A stretch of 64,000 nt of DNA from Sulfuricella denitrificans skB26 (GCF_000297055.2 NC_022357.1:2634501-2698500), one strand, 5' to 3'; numbered from the stretch's first letter, positions 25,104 through 34,199 are shown. Translations and numbers: made by a program. The notes: a model not told the origin generated them from the sequence alone.

Positions 25104-25808
25104 ATGAGTGAAAATACACCCGACCCCTACGCCTACATGGCCGAACTGCCAGACGGCCTGAGCGAAACCGAGAAGGCCGAATTCGGCCAACAGCTGATCG
25201 AAAAGAAGCTCCAACTGGAGCGCAGCTCAGGCGCCGACACGCTGGAACGCGCCCGGCTGAAACTGGATATTGCCGAACTGCTGGTTTTGCTGGAGCGCAA
25301 GGAAGAAGCCTGGAATCTGGCGCGCGAGGCTTTCGATACCGCATTGAAAAATGAATCGTGGCAAGATGCCGTGGAAGCCTGCAACGTGCTTTACCAGACC
25401 GAACAGGCCGCCTCGATTCCCGCCCTGGGCATGGGCGTCTGGCTGGCGGTGACTTTCCCGGTCACGCCTGAACTCACCTATGCCATGCTCGACCATGTCG
25501 TCACCGAAACGCCCAACAATTCGGACGGCGCAGCGCTCGCTGCCGTCACCACGCGCTACGTGATCGACCTGCGCGCTAACGATGAAGAGCACGGAGACTG
25601 GAGCCTGCTGGCCGACAACCTCATCGCCCGCGTTGCCGAGCGCCACAGCAAAGTGCAGGATCAAAAGGCGCTGGATGCGTGGATGGACAAGCTGGGCCTG
25701 CGCGACCCGCAGGTGTTTCTGCCCCGGCTGAGTCAGGTGGTGAATGCCATCGTCGGCGATGCGTGGTGGTTTGATCGGGATGAGCTGCGGGATAAATTGC
25801 CGGATTAG
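25104..25808 (+). CDS. Hypothetical cytoplasmic helical protein
   Basis: A 234-residue acidic protein without signal peptide or membrane helix and not recognised by family. It is rich in helices and begins with a region that resembles TPR-like pairing (LLVLLERKEEAWNLAREAFDTALK). A conserved-looking middle segment, ALGMGVWLAVTFPVTPELTYAM, and the C-terminal VGDAWWFDRDELRDKLP stand out. It is transcribed divergently from the symporter, with 104 bp between the start codons. Codon usage fits the host. Confidence 0.6.
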   Translation: MSENTPDPYAYMAELPDGLSETEKAEFGQQLIEKKLQLERSSGADTLERARLKLDIAELLVLLERKEEAWNLAREAFDTALKNESWQDAVEACNVLYQTEQAASIPALGMGVWLAVTFPVTPELTYAMLDHVVTETPNNSDGAALAAVTTRYVIDLRANDEEHGDWSLLADNLIARVAERHSKVQDQKALDAWMDKLGLRDPQVFLPRLSQVVNAIVGDAWWFDRDELRDKLPD

Positions 25809-26020
25809 TCGCTACTAGTCGTTAGGGTTGCCGAAGACAGGTAGATAGGCGCTCTCTAGGCCAGCGGCTGTTAAAGCCTTGGCTGGCTCGCCGGTTCGGA
25901 CAAATCTAGGCACTGGATTATTGTGGTTAACGTTTGATATTAGCAACGTCTAAATTCACCGGCCTGTACGGCTTTTTGCGCAGGTCCGGTGGAATGACGG
26001 GTTGGGCATCATCCAGAAGA
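25809..26020. other. Intergenic region with inverted repeats
   Basis: Between convergent genes. CACCGG-N-CCTG and CAGG-N-CCGGTG arms at about 25959-25991 can form a stem around a 14-nt loop on the minus strand, a possible terminator for the secreted protein gene downstream of it although the U tract is poor. It marks the left edge of the AT-rich patch. Confidence 0.35.
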
Positions 26021-26386
26021 TCACTTAACCCTCCTGATCTTCGTTCTTTGCTCTTTCACCAGCGGCAGTGCTGCACTAACAAATGGCAGCAAGGGGTTTT
26101 CTCTACAATGTTTGTCAATGTATAGGACAAGCGTTGTGTTGTCCGGCAGGGCTGTGAGCGGAACCTCGTAAGAAACGCTACCGAAGTTGTAGCCAGAGAC
26201 AAAACCACGAAACCAAAATAGGTAGGTCTGACGGGCGACCGAATCGCTCTGCGATTCAGTCCAATTGCCACAGGACGTATTTTCGAAACTGAATAGAGGG
26301 AAAGGAGCTTCTTCCGCAGCTGTTGCAAGAAACGGAGTAATTAGAACGAGAGCAGTGATAACGGCAGTCAAGCGGATCGACAGCAT
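26021..26386 (-). CDS. Secreted hypothetical protein, Rap1a/Tai-like pattern
   Basis: A 121-residue protein with a signal peptide (MLSIRLTAVITALVLITPFLATAA). The mature part follows the order C-x-x-W (SCGNWTE), YLFWFRGFVSGYNF, LYIDKHCRENPL and PLVKEQR, which resembles small periplasmic proteins of the Rap1a/Tai type, some of which are immunity proteins for secreted amidases. The likeness is faint and no effector gene is visible. Start ATG 26386 follows GGAG at long spacing. It lies in the AT-rich patch and has looser codon use than the flanking genes. Confidence 0.5.
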   Translation of the reverse strand: MLSIRLTAVITALVLITPFLATAAEEAPFPLFSFENTSCGNWTESQSDSVARQTYLFWFRGFVSGYNFGSVSYEVPLTALPDNTTLVLYIDKHCRENPLLPFVSAALPLVKEQRTKIRRVK

Positions 26387-26408
26387 GGTATATGTATCTC
26401 CAATCAAA

Positions 26409-26675
26409 CTACTTCCCAGTTACTGGATCTTTAGAGCCGTCCTTGCCACTGTACGGGTTTACGTTACCTTTAGTTGACCAGTTGTCGTACTTGCTATGGT
26501 TCGGATTTGTGGCGTTCGATGGCGCAACGTATGTTCCATCTTTCTTTACATAGCCTTTGATACTGTGACTCCCACCGGTCGAGCTGTACCCGACGCTTGA
26601 GTGACTGCCACCTTTAGCAAATACTGGTGCAGCCGCAAGTGCTCCGACTAAAAATATGATGGCAACTTTTTTCAT
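26409..26675 (-). CDS. Small secreted Gly/Ser-rich hypothetical protein
   Basis: An 88-residue protein with a signal peptide (MKKVAIIFLVGALAAAPVFA) and a mature part with GGSHSS/GGSHSIKGY repeats, then SIKGYVKKDGTYVAPSNATN and YDNWSTKGNVNPYSGKDGS. The second half matches a widespread small-protein pattern with unknown function that often occurs near mobile DNA. A GGAG sequence at 9 nt supports the ATG at 26675 over the ATG at 26687. It lies 22 bp upstream of the next secreted-protein gene on the same strand, so both may be co-transcribed. Confidence 0.65.
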   Translation of the reverse strand: MKKVAIIFLVGALAAAPVFAKGGSHSSVGYSSTGGSHSIKGYVKKDGTYVAPSNATNPNHSKYDNWSTKGNVNPYSGKDGSKDPVTGK

Positions 26676-26780
26676 GGGTTTCTCCATAGCTAAAAATGGT
26701 TGGCACGTCTGAATATGATGCCCAACTTGTAGCTAACCGGATGGCCGGTGGTTTATCGGCCAGACCGGTTGAGCGTAGGG

Positions 26781-27137
26781 TTAGGTTTGTTTTGTTCCAA
26801 TGATGAAACATGTTTGCATAATAACAACTAAGCATAAAATTAAAGCTATAAGTGTTGCACTAGCGACCGTTATAGCTTTATCAGCCAAAGGGCCAAAAAT
26901 CATGAAAGCAGCAAGGGAAATGCTCGCAATCAAACTAACACCACCGACATTTACAATATCCCGTTTAACTTTCGTTAAACGCTGGATAGCCGTTGAAATT
27001 GTTATTTCAGGAGCGTTGTTTGCAATATCTATTTGGTATTTAAGCAATGAGGACTGGTATTCAACGATACTCTTCGCCAGCACAAGTGCCGCTGTTAATG
27101 TGGCGAGTAGGCTTGCAAGGAAAATAAGGATGGTCAT
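26781..27137 (-). CDS. Small hypothetical membrane protein
   Basis: A 118-residue membrane protein with three hydrophobic segments (about residues 4-23, 65-85 and 90-112) and a hydrophilic first loop (VEYQSSLLKYQIDIANNAPE). No family is recognised. Codon use is AT-rich, unlike the neighbours. Ribosome-binding signal is weak (TAGG). It could equally be read as a cargo gene of a lost mobile element. Confidence 0.5.
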   Translation of the reverse strand: MTILIFLASLLATLTAALVLAKSIVEYQSSLLKYQIDIANNAPEITISTAIQRLTKVKRDIVNVGGVSLIASISLAAFMIFGPLADKAITVASATLIALILCLVVIMQTCFIIGTKQT

Positions 27138-27451
27138 GCTAAAACCTAACGTAAAGTAGACACCCTAAAATGCACCGGCAAAGGCACCTTCGAAGTGTAT
27201 AAACTGGAAACTTGTGTGCAATGCAATGATTTCAATGAGGCACAATTTTTGTGCATCCCCTAATTATTCTGATAAATACACCATCTCATTTCTGTTGCGT
27301 ATTATTTTTATATTACCCCCCCGTCCAAGTAATACTGGGGCTACGGATACATTACCCGTAACAGCCCCACTTTAATACAGGGTTTCCCCTATTTTATTCT
27401 GCTTACATAAACCAACCTCTGCCTAGCATCCCAGCATGACGCATTGAAGAT
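27138..27451. other. AT-rich non-coding region
   Basis: No credible ORF, tRNA or long repeat. The sequence is AT-rich with runs such as TATTATTTTTATATTA and a C7 tract near 27320. A hairpin TGGGGCT and AGCCCCA arm pair occurs near 27346-27372. It ends at the SigF-type promoter of msrB. Confidence 0.5.
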
Positions 27452-27479
27452 GTAACCTTTTCCCGCTACGCTCCGAATA
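27452..27479 (+). promoter_or_regulatory. Putative SigF-type promoter of msrB-dipZ-msrA
   Basis: GTAACC at 27452-27457 and CGAATA at 27474-27479 are separated by exactly 16 bp, as upstream of the bufferin operon. The shared flanks (GAT before and TTTT after the first box, TC before the second) lift the match beyond the core. It lies 60 bp upstream of the msrB start codon, giving a leader of about 55 nt. Recognition by the SigF-like factor at 14.0-14.6 kb is inferred. Confidence 0.75.
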
Positions 27480-27539
27480 CCTCAGCAAAGATGGCTTGCC
27501 ATCGCTTTATCAACACACACTACGACGAGGTGGAAGATC

Positions 27540-28034
27540 ATGGACAGACGGATGTTTATCAGACTGGCGACCAGCGGGGCAGGCATTCTGGCCTTGCCGC
27601 AGCTTTTCATGTCAGGCATGGCAATTGCGGCGGAGCGCATAGCAAAGCTCAGCAAGACCGATGCCGAATGGAAAAAACTGCTGACGTCGGCGCAATACGA
27701 CGTGCTGCGCCAGGAAGGCACCGAGGCGCCGTTTACCAGCCCGCTCAACAAGGAAAAACGCGACGGCGTGTTTGCCTGCGTGGCCTGCGATCTGCCGCTA
27801 TTCCCTTCTAAATTCAAGTACGACAGCGGCACCGGCTGGCCGAGTTTTTTCGATGTGCTGCCCGGCCATGTAGAAACTACCACCGACTACAAGCTGGTGC
27901 TGCCGCGCACCGAATATCACTGCGCGCGCTGCGGCGGCCACCACGGCCATGTGTTCAATGACGGTCCAAAACCCACCGGCCTGAGGTACTGCAATAACGG
28001 CGTGGCTTTGAAATTTATCGCGGACAAGGCATAA
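27540..28034 (+). CDS. msrB: Peptide-methionine (R)-S-oxide reductase, Tat-exported
   Basis: A 164-residue MsrB that reduces methionine R-sulfoxide in proteins. A twin-arginine-type leader (MDRRMFIRLATSGAG) predicts export to the periplasm. The zinc Cys pairs FACVACDLPLF and YHCARCGGHHGH and the catalytic region GLRYCNNGVALKF are present, with the HVFNDGP motif between. Cytoplasmic MsrB lacks such a leader. It is followed 4 bp later by dipZ and then msrA, so the operon supplies both stereospecific reductases and their electron donor. Start ATG follows GAGG/GGAAG. Confidence 0.93.
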   Translation: MDRRMFIRLATSGAGILALPQLFMSGMAIAAERIAKLSKTDAEWKKLLTSAQYDVLRQEGTEAPFTSPLNKEKRDGVFACVACDLPLFPSKFKYDSGTGWPSFFDVLPGHVETTTDYKLVLPRTEYHCARCGGHHGHVFNDGPKPTGLRYCNNGVALKFIADKA

Positions 28035-28038
28035 ACAC

Positions 28039-29685
28039 ATGATCATCGATATCGGATTAGCATTTCTCGAAGGCCTGGCGCTGATCGCCTCGCCTTGCAT
28101 TTTGCCGGTTTTGCCGCTGGTGCTTGCGGCTTCGGTCGAGGGCGGCAAGCGCAGGCCTTACGGCATCATTATCGGTTTCGTGCTGGCGTTCAGCCTGTTT
28201 GCGCTGGCTTCGCGCCAGATCGTGCTGGCGCTGGGCGTCGATCTCGACATCATCAAGAACGTTTCCCTGGTGCTGCTCGCCGTGTTCGGCCTGGTGCTGC
28301 TGTCGTCCAAGCTGTCTGAAAAATTCAGTTCGATGACGCAAGGCGCGGCCAATTTCGGCAATGATCTGGCGTCTCGCGGCGGCGATGGCCTGCTCAGCGG
28401 CGTCTTGATCGGCGCGCTGATCGGGCTGGTGTGGACGCCCTGCGCGGGGCCGATCCTAGCTGCCGTGCTGGTGCAGGTGATTCGCCAGGAGACCGCCCTC
28501 GCCGGCAACCTGATCATCGTTTCATTCGCACTCGGCGCCGGCGTGCCGATGTTTATCATTGCCATGACCGGGAGAAAAATGATGAATAAACTGGGCTTTC
28601 TCACCCGCCATGCCGAAGCGGTTCGCCGGGGGTTCGGTGTGCTGATCCTGCTGTCCGTTGCCTATATTGCTTCCGGTGTGGATGTGGAATCCCTGCTGAC
28701 GACCCAGAGCACGAAAGCCCAACGGCCTGCCGGTGAGCTGGTGCTGCAGGATGGCCTGAGCACGCCCTACGCCGCGCCGGAATTCAAGGATATCGAGGCC
28801 TGGATCAACGCCAACCCACTCACCATGCAGAGCCTGAAAGGCAAAGTTGTGTTGATCGATTTCTGGACCTATTCCTGCATCAACTGCGTGCGCACGCTGC
28901 CCTACATCACCGACTGGGACAGCAAATATCGCGAGCAGGGGCTGGTGATCGTCGGCGTGCACTCGCCGGAATTCGAGTTCGAGAAGAATCTCGACAACGT
29001 CAAGGCCGCGATTGCGCAGCACGGCATCCGCTACCCGGTGGCGCAGGACAACCGTCTCTCCACCTGGTTGAATTTCAAAAACCGTTACTGGCCTGCGCAT
29101 TACCTTATCGACCGGGATGGCAAGGTGGTCTACACGCATTTTGGCGAGGGCAAATACGATGTCACGGAAAACAACATCCGCTATCTGCTGGGGCTGAAAA
29201 ACGGCGGCGCAACCGTCAAGGCATCGGCACCCGCCATCAACCCCGAGCAGACAGCGGAAACCTATCTCGGCTATGGCCGGGCGAATAGCTACGATGGAGA
29301 TGCGCCTGCCCTGCATGACAAGGCACAGGCTTACCGCTTTCCGGATGCCCTTGCCGAAGACGGTTGGGCGCTGAACGGAAAATGGAAAGTGGGTGCAGAA
29401 AATATCACTGCGCTCGAAAATGGCGCTGCGCTGCGCCTCGACTTCAATGCGCGCAAGGTGTTCCTGGTGCTGGGCACCTCCACCGGCAAGCCGATCAAAG
29501 TTTCTATCCGGCTGAATGGCGAGGCCGTCGACCTCAATGCCGGCAAGGAGGCCGACGGCGGCGTGGTGACGGTCGAACGCAACACGCTCTACGAACTGAT
29601 AGACCAGAAAATACCGAAGAACGGTGTGCTGGAAATTCAGTCAGACTCTCCAGGGCTGGAGGCTTATGCCTTTACCTTCGGCTAA
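28039..29685 (+). CDS. dipZ: DipZ-like thiol-disulfide interchange protein
   Basis: A 548-residue fusion that carries reducing equivalents across the membrane. The N-terminal CcdA/DsbD-type domain (about residues 1-215) has six helices with redox cysteines in SPCILPVLPL and WTPCAGPILA. A periplasmic thioredoxin-like domain (about 250-385) has the CxxC motif SCINC. The C-terminal region (about 400-548), beta-rich with VFLVLGTSTGKPIKVSIRLN, resembles the DipZ carbohydrate-binding-like domain. Placement between msrB and msrA indicates that it re-reduces them in the periplasm. Confidence 0.92.
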   Translation: MIIDIGLAFLEGLALIASPCILPVLPLVLAASVEGGKRRPYGIIIGFVLAFSLFALASRQIVLALGVDLDIIKNVSLVLLAVFGLVLLSSKLSEKFSSMTQGAANFGNDLASRGGDGLLSGVLIGALIGLVWTPCAGPILAAVLVQVIRQETALAGNLIIVSFALGAGVPMFIIAMTGRKMMNKLGFLTRHAEAVRRGFGVLILLSVAYIASGVDVESLLTTQSTKAQRPAGELVLQDGLSTPYAAPEFKDIEAWINANPLTMQSLKGKVVLIDFWTYSCINCVRTLPYITDWDSKYREQGLVIVGVHSPEFEFEKNLDNVKAAIAQHGIRYPVAQDNRLSTWLNFKNRYWPAHYLIDRDGKVVYTHFGEGKYDVTENNIRYLLGLKNGGATVKASAPAINPEQTAETYLGYGRANSYDGDAPALHDKAQAYRFPDALAEDGWALNGKWKVGAENITALENGAALRLDFNARKVFLVLGTSTGKPIKVSIRLNGEAVDLNAGKEADGGVVTVERNTLYELIDQKIPKNGVLEIQSDSPGLEAYAFTFG

Positions 29686-29708
29686 TGATTCATTTAAGGA
29701 GTTCCATC

Positions 29709-30353
29709 ATGCAAACCACCAAACGTTTCCGCCACTACTTGCTCGGCAGCCTGTGCCTCTTGTTCAGCCTGACCACACTACCCAGCGCCACGGCCGCACC
29801 CGCCGAACAAACGGCGGTCTTTGCCGGCGGTTGTTTCTGGGGCGTGGATGCGGTGTTCAAGCACGTGAAGGGAGTGTCGGAAGTTGTGTCCGGCTATGCC
29901 GGCGGCAGTGAAGCCACGGCACATTACGCACAAGTCAGCGACGGCGATACCGGGCATGCCGAAGCGGTGCGCGTCCGGTTCAACCCGGAGCAGGTTTCCT
30001 ATCAGCAACTGCTGCAAGTGTTTTTCAGCGTGGCGCATAACCCCACCGAGCTTAACCGCCAAGGCCCGGATACCGGCAGCCAATACCGCTCGGCGATCTT
30101 TCACACCAGCGTAGAGCAGCAGAAAATGGCGCAAAGCACCATTCAGCAACTCACCGCCGCGCGTACTTTTTCCAGGCCCATCGTCACGCAAGTCGTGCCG
30201 CTGCAGCAGTTCTATCCCGCCGAGGCATATCACCAGAACTATCTGGCATTGCATCCAACCCAGCCCTACATCGTGATCCACGACAAGCCCAAGCTGGAGC
30301 AATTGCGCAAGCAGTTCCCCGCGTTGTACACGCCAGCTGAGGCCAGCCGATAA
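29709..30353 (+). CDS. msrA: Peptide-methionine (S)-S-oxide reductase, periplasmic
   Basis: A 214-residue MsrA with a signal peptide (MQTTKRFRHYLLGSLCLLFS to AA). The catalytic motif is FAGGCFWGVDAVF, and GYAGGSEATAHYAQVSDGDTGHAEAV and PTELNRQGPDTGSQYRSAIF are conserved substrate-binding segments. After the leader it has only the catalytic cysteine, so it is a 1-Cys enzyme that cannot form the usual internal disulfide and should depend on an external reductant, presumably DipZ. Start ATG at 29709 follows AAGGAG by 7 nt; a longer frame overlapping dipZ is discounted. Confidence 0.94.
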   Translation: MQTTKRFRHYLLGSLCLLFSLTTLPSATAAPAEQTAVFAGGCFWGVDAVFKHVKGVSEVVSGYAGGSEATAHYAQVSDGDTGHAEAVRVRFNPEQVSYQQLLQVFFSVAHNPTELNRQGPDTGSQYRSAIFHTSVEQQKMAQSTIQQLTAARTFSRPIVTQVVPLQQFYPAEAYHQNYLALHPTQPYIVIHDKPKLEQLRKQFPALYTPAEASR

Positions 30354-30518
30354 GGGTTAGGGTTCGAATTACATTTCAAGAAAATCATTTTCCAGGGCGC
30401 GCCCTGCTATTCATGAGCAACCGCGAATCGGTTAATGAACGCCTGGCTCGGCGATTGAGGTCTTACTGAAGGGGGGCATGCGCCAGCTCAGCGAGGCTGG
30501 GCTGGCGAGGAGTTCTGG

Positions 30519-30710
30519 CTAGTGCTTCCAGTCCGTTTCGCGGCGTTGTTGCGGACTAAAGATTACCCGTGTTATCACATCCGGCGGGACGCCTTCATCT
30601 CTCATAATCTTGATGCCCTCGGGAATATTGCCCAGCAGCGCTGCCGCTATTCCCTTATTTACCACTGCATCCAGCTTTGTGTCGATGCGGTCGAGGCGAA
30701 AGTATTTCAT
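30519..30710 (-). CDS. Small conserved-looking hypothetical protein
   Basis: A 63-residue protein (MKYFRLDRIDTKLDAVV, then GNIPEGIKIMRDEGVPPDVITRVI and a basic end). The EGxxxMxxxGVPxxVxxRVxxxPxxRR pattern recurs in short betaproteobacterial proteins of unknown role. GGAG lies 9 nt before the ATG. It is isolated between msrA (convergent) and ychF. Confidence 0.55.
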   Translation of the reverse strand: MKYFRLDRIDTKLDAVVNKGIAAALLGNIPEGIKIMRDEGVPPDVITRVIFSPQQRRETDWKH

Positions 30711-30939
30711 GGTTTCACTCCTTACCCGGATCCGCGCTTCCAGCGCTGCGCTGGATGCGCTACGCCGGGAAACATATGCTTGCGGAATTATTTGGAACAC
30801 CCTTTTGACGCTGGTTATCGCAACAAAGTTCCCTGGTGGATGGAACGACCAACCACAATACAGATTTCAATTATAGACAAATAAAGAAAAATACTTATGC
30901 ATCCCATCCATCTGGATGTAAAACCCTGGTCAAAACCTG

Positions 30940-32031
30940 TCAAACGTTAAACAGGAAATTCATGACATCTCCGTCATGGACCACATATTCCTTGCCTTCC
31001 GAACGCATTTTGCCGGCTTCCTTGGCGCCATGTTCGCCGTTGCAGGCGACGAAATCCTCATAGGCAATAGTCTGCGCGCGGATGAAGCCACGTTCAAAGT
31101 CAGTGTGAATCACGCCCGCAGCCTGGGGTGCGGTGTCGCCGATGTGAATAGTCCAGGCGCGCACTTCCTTGACGCCGGCAGTGAAGTAGGTCTGCAGGCC
31201 GAGCAGCTTGTAGGCGGCGCGGATAACGCGGTTCAGGCCGGGCTCTTCGAGGCCCATGTCGGCAAGAAATTCCTTCTTGTCGGCCTCGTCGAGGTCGGCG
31301 ATCTCGCCCTCGATGGCGGCGCAGATCGCCACCACCGGCGAGCCTTCGCGCGCGGCCAGCTCCGCCACCTTGTCGAGATGGGGGTTGTTGGTAAAGCCAG
31401 CCTCATCGACGTTAGCGATGTACATGGTAGGCTTCATGGTCATCAGGCATAGCGGCTTGAGCAGGGCAGCCTCTTCCTTGTCCGGATTCAGGTTGCGGGC
31501 GGGTTGGCCCTGGTCCAGCGTGGCGCGCACTTTTTCCAGCAGCGCCATCATGCGCACCGCGTCCTTGTCGCCGGACTTGGCCAGTTTATTGGTGCGCAGC
31601 ACTGCCTTTTCGACGGTTTCCAGATCAGCCAGGGCGAGTTCGGTGTTAATCACCTCGATGTCGGAGATCGGGTCGATCTTGCCCGCCACGTGTATCACGT
31701 CAACGTTCTCGAAGCAGCGCACCACATGGGCAATGGCATCGGTCTCGCGAATGTTGGCGAGGAACTTGTTGCCCAGGCCCTCGCCCTTGCTCGCTCCGGC
31801 TACCAGGCCGGCGATATCGACGAACTCCATGATCGCATGCTGCACCTTTTGAGGCTTGACGATGACCGTCAGCGCATCGATGCGCGGGTCGGGCACTTCG
31901 ACGATGCCGACATTGGGCTCGATAGTACAGAAGGGATAGTTCTCCGCTGCAATTCCGGCACTGGTGATGGCGTTGAACAGGGTGGACTTGCCGACGTTGG
32001 GCAAACCGACGATACCGCATTGCAGACTCAT
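30940..32031 (-). CDS. ychF: Redox-regulated ATPase YchF
   Basis: A 363-residue Obg-family P-loop protein (OLA1/YchF) with ATPase activity, associated with ribosomes and oxidative-stress control. The G1 motif [14 protein letters not shown] is at residue 8, G3 [16 protein letters not shown] near 75, and the altered G4 NVDE near 208; a coiled-coil insert and the C-terminal TGS domain ([20 protein letters not shown]) follow. Length is typical. AAAGGA precedes the ATG. The pth-ychF neighbourhood is conserved in many bacteria, here with a pseudouridine synthase between. Confidence 0.97.
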   Translation of the reverse strand: MSLQCGIVGLPNVGKSTLFNAITSAGIAAENYPFCTIEPNVGIVEVPDPRIDALTVIVKPQKVQHAIMEFVDIAGLVAGASKGEGLGNKFLANIRETDAIAHVVRCFENVDVIHVAGKIDPISDIEVINTELALADLETVEKAVLRTNKLAKSGDKDAVRMMALLEKVRATLDQGQPARNLNPDKEEAALLKPLCLMTMKPTMYIANVDEAGFTNNPHLDKVAELAAREGSPVVAICAAIEGEIADLDEADKKEFLADMGLEEPGLNRVIRAAYKLLGLQTYFTAGVKEVRAWTIHIGDTAPQAAGVIHTDFERGFIRAQTIAYEDFVACNGEHGAKEAGKMRSEGKEYVVHDGDVMNFLFNV

Positions 32032-32079
32032 GAAAATCCTTTAATTATCAGTTCTATTTCAAACAAACCAGTACAGCTA

Positions 32080-32796
32080 TTATAACCCTGTCAGCAAAGC
32101 CCGCTGCGCTTCGTCCAGGTAACACCATTCACCCTCTTTCAGCCCCAGCGCATCCAGCGTCAAATTGCCGATCGCCGTGCGGCTCAAGGCATCGCAATGA
32201 TTACCGGCGGCAGCCAGCATGCGCTTGACCTGATGGTACTTGCCCTGCTCCAGCACGATCTCCAGCCGGTACTCTTCTATCTTGCGGCAGGTCAGCGCTG
32301 CCAGTGGGGCGGGTTCGTCGTGCAGCTTTACACCAGCCAGCAACAGTTCGACCAGCGCTGGCGTCACCGGCTCGTGCGTGGTGGCCGCATAAATCTTGGG
32401 GACGTGCCGCTTGGGGGAAGACTGTGCGTGAATAAAAGCACCGTCATCCGACATCAGTAATATCCCGGTCGTATCGTGATCGAGACGGCCCACCGTCTGA
32501 ACGTCACGCCAGGTAAATTGTTCCGGAAACAGGGTCAGCACGCCGGGATGGTGGCTGGGTTTCCTGGAACATTCAAAGTTGGCGGGCTTGTTCAGTGCGA
32601 TATAGACATGCTCGCGGTAGGTCCATGATTCGCCATAGACACTAAACTCCAGGCCATCCGTCTCAAATGTGGCGCGTGGATTGGTAATGCATGCACCAGC
32701 AATCGAAACCTCGCCCGCTGCTATCATCTGCTGGCAACCCTTGCGGGTGCCAAAGCCCTGCGATTGCAGGATGCGGTCGAGGGTCAGCTTGCTCAA
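32080..32796 (-). CDS. 16S rRNA pseudouridine synthase (RsuA type)
   Basis: A 238-residue enzyme of the RsuA/RluB/E/F family. An S4-like N-terminal domain ([20 protein letters not shown]) is followed by the synthase domain with the catalytic motif [18 protein letters not shown] and [10 protein letters not shown]. It most resembles RsuA, which forms pseudouridine 516 in 16S rRNA, but closely related paralogues cannot be separated by eye. The start is TTG at 32796, overlapping the pth stop by four bases (TTGA) and preceded by GGAAGG. Confidence 0.88.
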   Translation of the reverse strand: MSKLTLDRILQSQGFGTRKGCQQMIAAGEVSIAGACITNPRATFETDGLEFSVYGESWTYREHVYIALNKPANFECSRKPSHHPGVLTLFPEQFTWRDVQTVGRLDHDTTGILLMSDDGAFIHAQSSPKRHVPKIYAATTHEPVTPALVELLLAGVKLHDEPAPLAALTCRKIEEYRLEIVLEQGKYHQVKRMLAAAGNHCDALSRTAIGNLTLDALGLKEGEWCYLDEAQRALLTGL

Positions 32797-33389
32797 GCGC
32801 CTTCCGATTTCGGTTTGGTGTGCAACTTGATCATCGCGGCGGGAAAATCGCCCGACAGCAGTTGCGGCAGTCCGGCGAGGCTGGCATCGACGGCGCTGTC
32901 GATCAGCTCCTGCTCTGCACGCTGCGGTGCATTGAGCACGAAGTTCACCACCGCATCGCGGTCGCCGGGATGGCCGATGCCGAGACGAAGACGCCAGAAA
33001 TCCGGCGTGCCGAGCTGGGCGATGATGTCCTTGAGGCCGTTATGGCCGCCGTGACCGCCGCCTTTTTTCAGGCGCACCGTGCCTGGCGGCAAATCGAGTT
33101 CATCGTGCACCACCAGGATCTCGTCCGGCTCGATCTTGTAAAAACTGGCCAGTGCGCTGACGGCACGACCGCTGAGATTCATGAAGGTTTCCGGCTTCAG
33201 CAGCCAGACCTCGCGATTGTTGACGGCGAGACGTGCAGCCAGGCCATGAAACTTTTTTTCAGGCTTGAAGCTGGCGGATTTTCCTGCCGCCACGGCCTCC
33301 ACCCACCAGAAGCCGGCATTGTGCCGGGTGGCCTCGTATTCCCGTCCCGGATTTCCCAAGCCCACAATCAGGCGGATTCCTGTCGTCAT
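32793..33389 (-). CDS. pth: Peptidyl-tRNA hydrolase
   Basis: A 198-residue esterase that frees tRNA from peptidyl-tRNA. Conserved motifs are [21 protein letters not shown] (the catalytic His is in RHN), [12 protein letters not shown] and [19 protein letters not shown] followed by GHNGLKDI. The start [12 protein letters not shown] at 33389 is chosen over the frame from 33425, which would enter the terminator of rplY. The stop overlaps the pseudouridine synthase start. Confidence 0.97.
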   Translation of the reverse strand: MTTGIRLIVGLGNPGREYEATRHNAGFWWVEAVAAGKSASFKPEKKFHGLAARLAVNNREVWLLKPETFMNLSGRAVSALASFYKIEPDEILVVHDELDLPPGTVRLKKGGGHGGHNGLKDIIAQLGTPDFWRLRLGIGHPGDRDAVVNFVLNAPQRAEQELIDSAVDASLAGLPQLLSGDFPAAMIKLHTKPKSEGA

Positions 33390-33404
33390 TTCCCGTCCCA
33401 CAAT

Positions 33405-33451
33405 GAAAAAACCCGCCGAGCGCACCCCATAAAGGTCGTATGCTCGACGGG
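33405..33451 (-). terminator. Terminator downstream of rplY
   Basis: CCCGTCGAGC and GCTCGGCGGG (minus strand) form a 10-bp stem with one mismatch around a 20-nt loop, followed by six T. It lies between rplY and pth, 34 bp after the rplY stop, and should attenuate readthrough into pth. Confidence 0.8.
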
Positions 33452-33485
33452 CTCCTTACAAGCAGCCAAGCAGCTGCGAAGTGGC

Positions 33486-34112
33486 TTACGCCTTGGCTTC
33501 GGGCGCTTCTGCCGCTTCTGCCGCTGCTGCTGCTTCAACCGCACCGCGCGGAATGGTGATCGTCGCTACAGCCAGATCCTCACCTTTGGTCAGCGGGATC
33601 AGTTCGATACCCTTGCCCAGCTTCAGCTCGGACAGGTGAATCGAGTGACCGGCAGCCAGGTTGGCCAGATCCACTTCGATGAACTCGGGCAGGTCCTTCG
33701 GCAGGCAGGCCACATCCACTTCGGTGATGATGTGGCTGACGATGCCGGCAGAAAGCTTCACGCCAGGAGCGATGTCGGCATTTGCGAAATGCAGCGGCAC
33801 CTTGATGTGAATCTTTTCTTTCGGGTTAACGCGCTGGAAGTCCACGTGCATTACTACCGGGCGGAACGGGTGCATCTGGTAGTCACGCAGCAGCACTTGC
33901 TCGGCCTTGCCGTCGAGGTTCAACGACAGAATCGTGGCGTGAAAGGCCTCGTTCTTCAGTTTGTAGAACACTTCTTTGTGGTCCAGTTCGATGGCTGCAG
34001 CATCTTTTTCACCACCATAAACCACTGCCGGGATGCGACCAGTGCGACGCAGGCGGCGGCTCGCACCCGTTCCCTGTAGCGTACGCGCGGTTGCGCTGAT
34101 TTCGATTTTCAT
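33486..34112 (-). CDS. rplY: 50S ribosomal protein L25 (Ctc-type)
   Basis: A 208-residue long-form L25 that binds 5S rRNA. The N-terminal L25 domain has [20 protein letters not shown] and [16 protein letters not shown]; the C-terminal Ctc (TL5) domain includes [20 protein letters not shown] and [17 protein letters not shown]. The tail is Ala/Glu-rich. The ATG at 34112 gives the normal [16 protein letters not shown] start. The prs-rplY-pth order is standard. Confidence 0.96.
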   Translation of the reverse strand: MKIEISATARTLQGTGASRRLRRTGRIPAVVYGGEKDAAAIELDHKEVFYKLKNEAFHATILSLNLDGKAEQVLLRDYQMHPFRPVVMHVDFQRVNPKEKIHIKVPLHFANADIAPGVKLSAGIVSHIITEVDVACLPKDLPEFIEVDLANLAAGHSIHLSELKLGKGIELIPLTKGEDLAVATITIPRGAVEAAAAAEAAEAPEAKA

Positions 34113-34199
34113 GTTGATGCTCCTAAAGTTAAAATGCCGCCCGCGACCAGGCAGCATTCGGTTTGCGCAGAGCCGGTATAAAACCGACTCCGCAAAAAA

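Noticed and set aside
29364-29708. N-terminal extension of the msrA frame into dipZ
   Set aside because: The ATG at 29709 has an ideal ribosome-binding site and starts a signal peptide; the upstream part is a shadow of dipZ.
30383-30518. Possible 18-codon frame MSNRESVNERLARRLRSY after msrA
   Set aside because: No ribosome-binding site and no conserved context; left unannotated.
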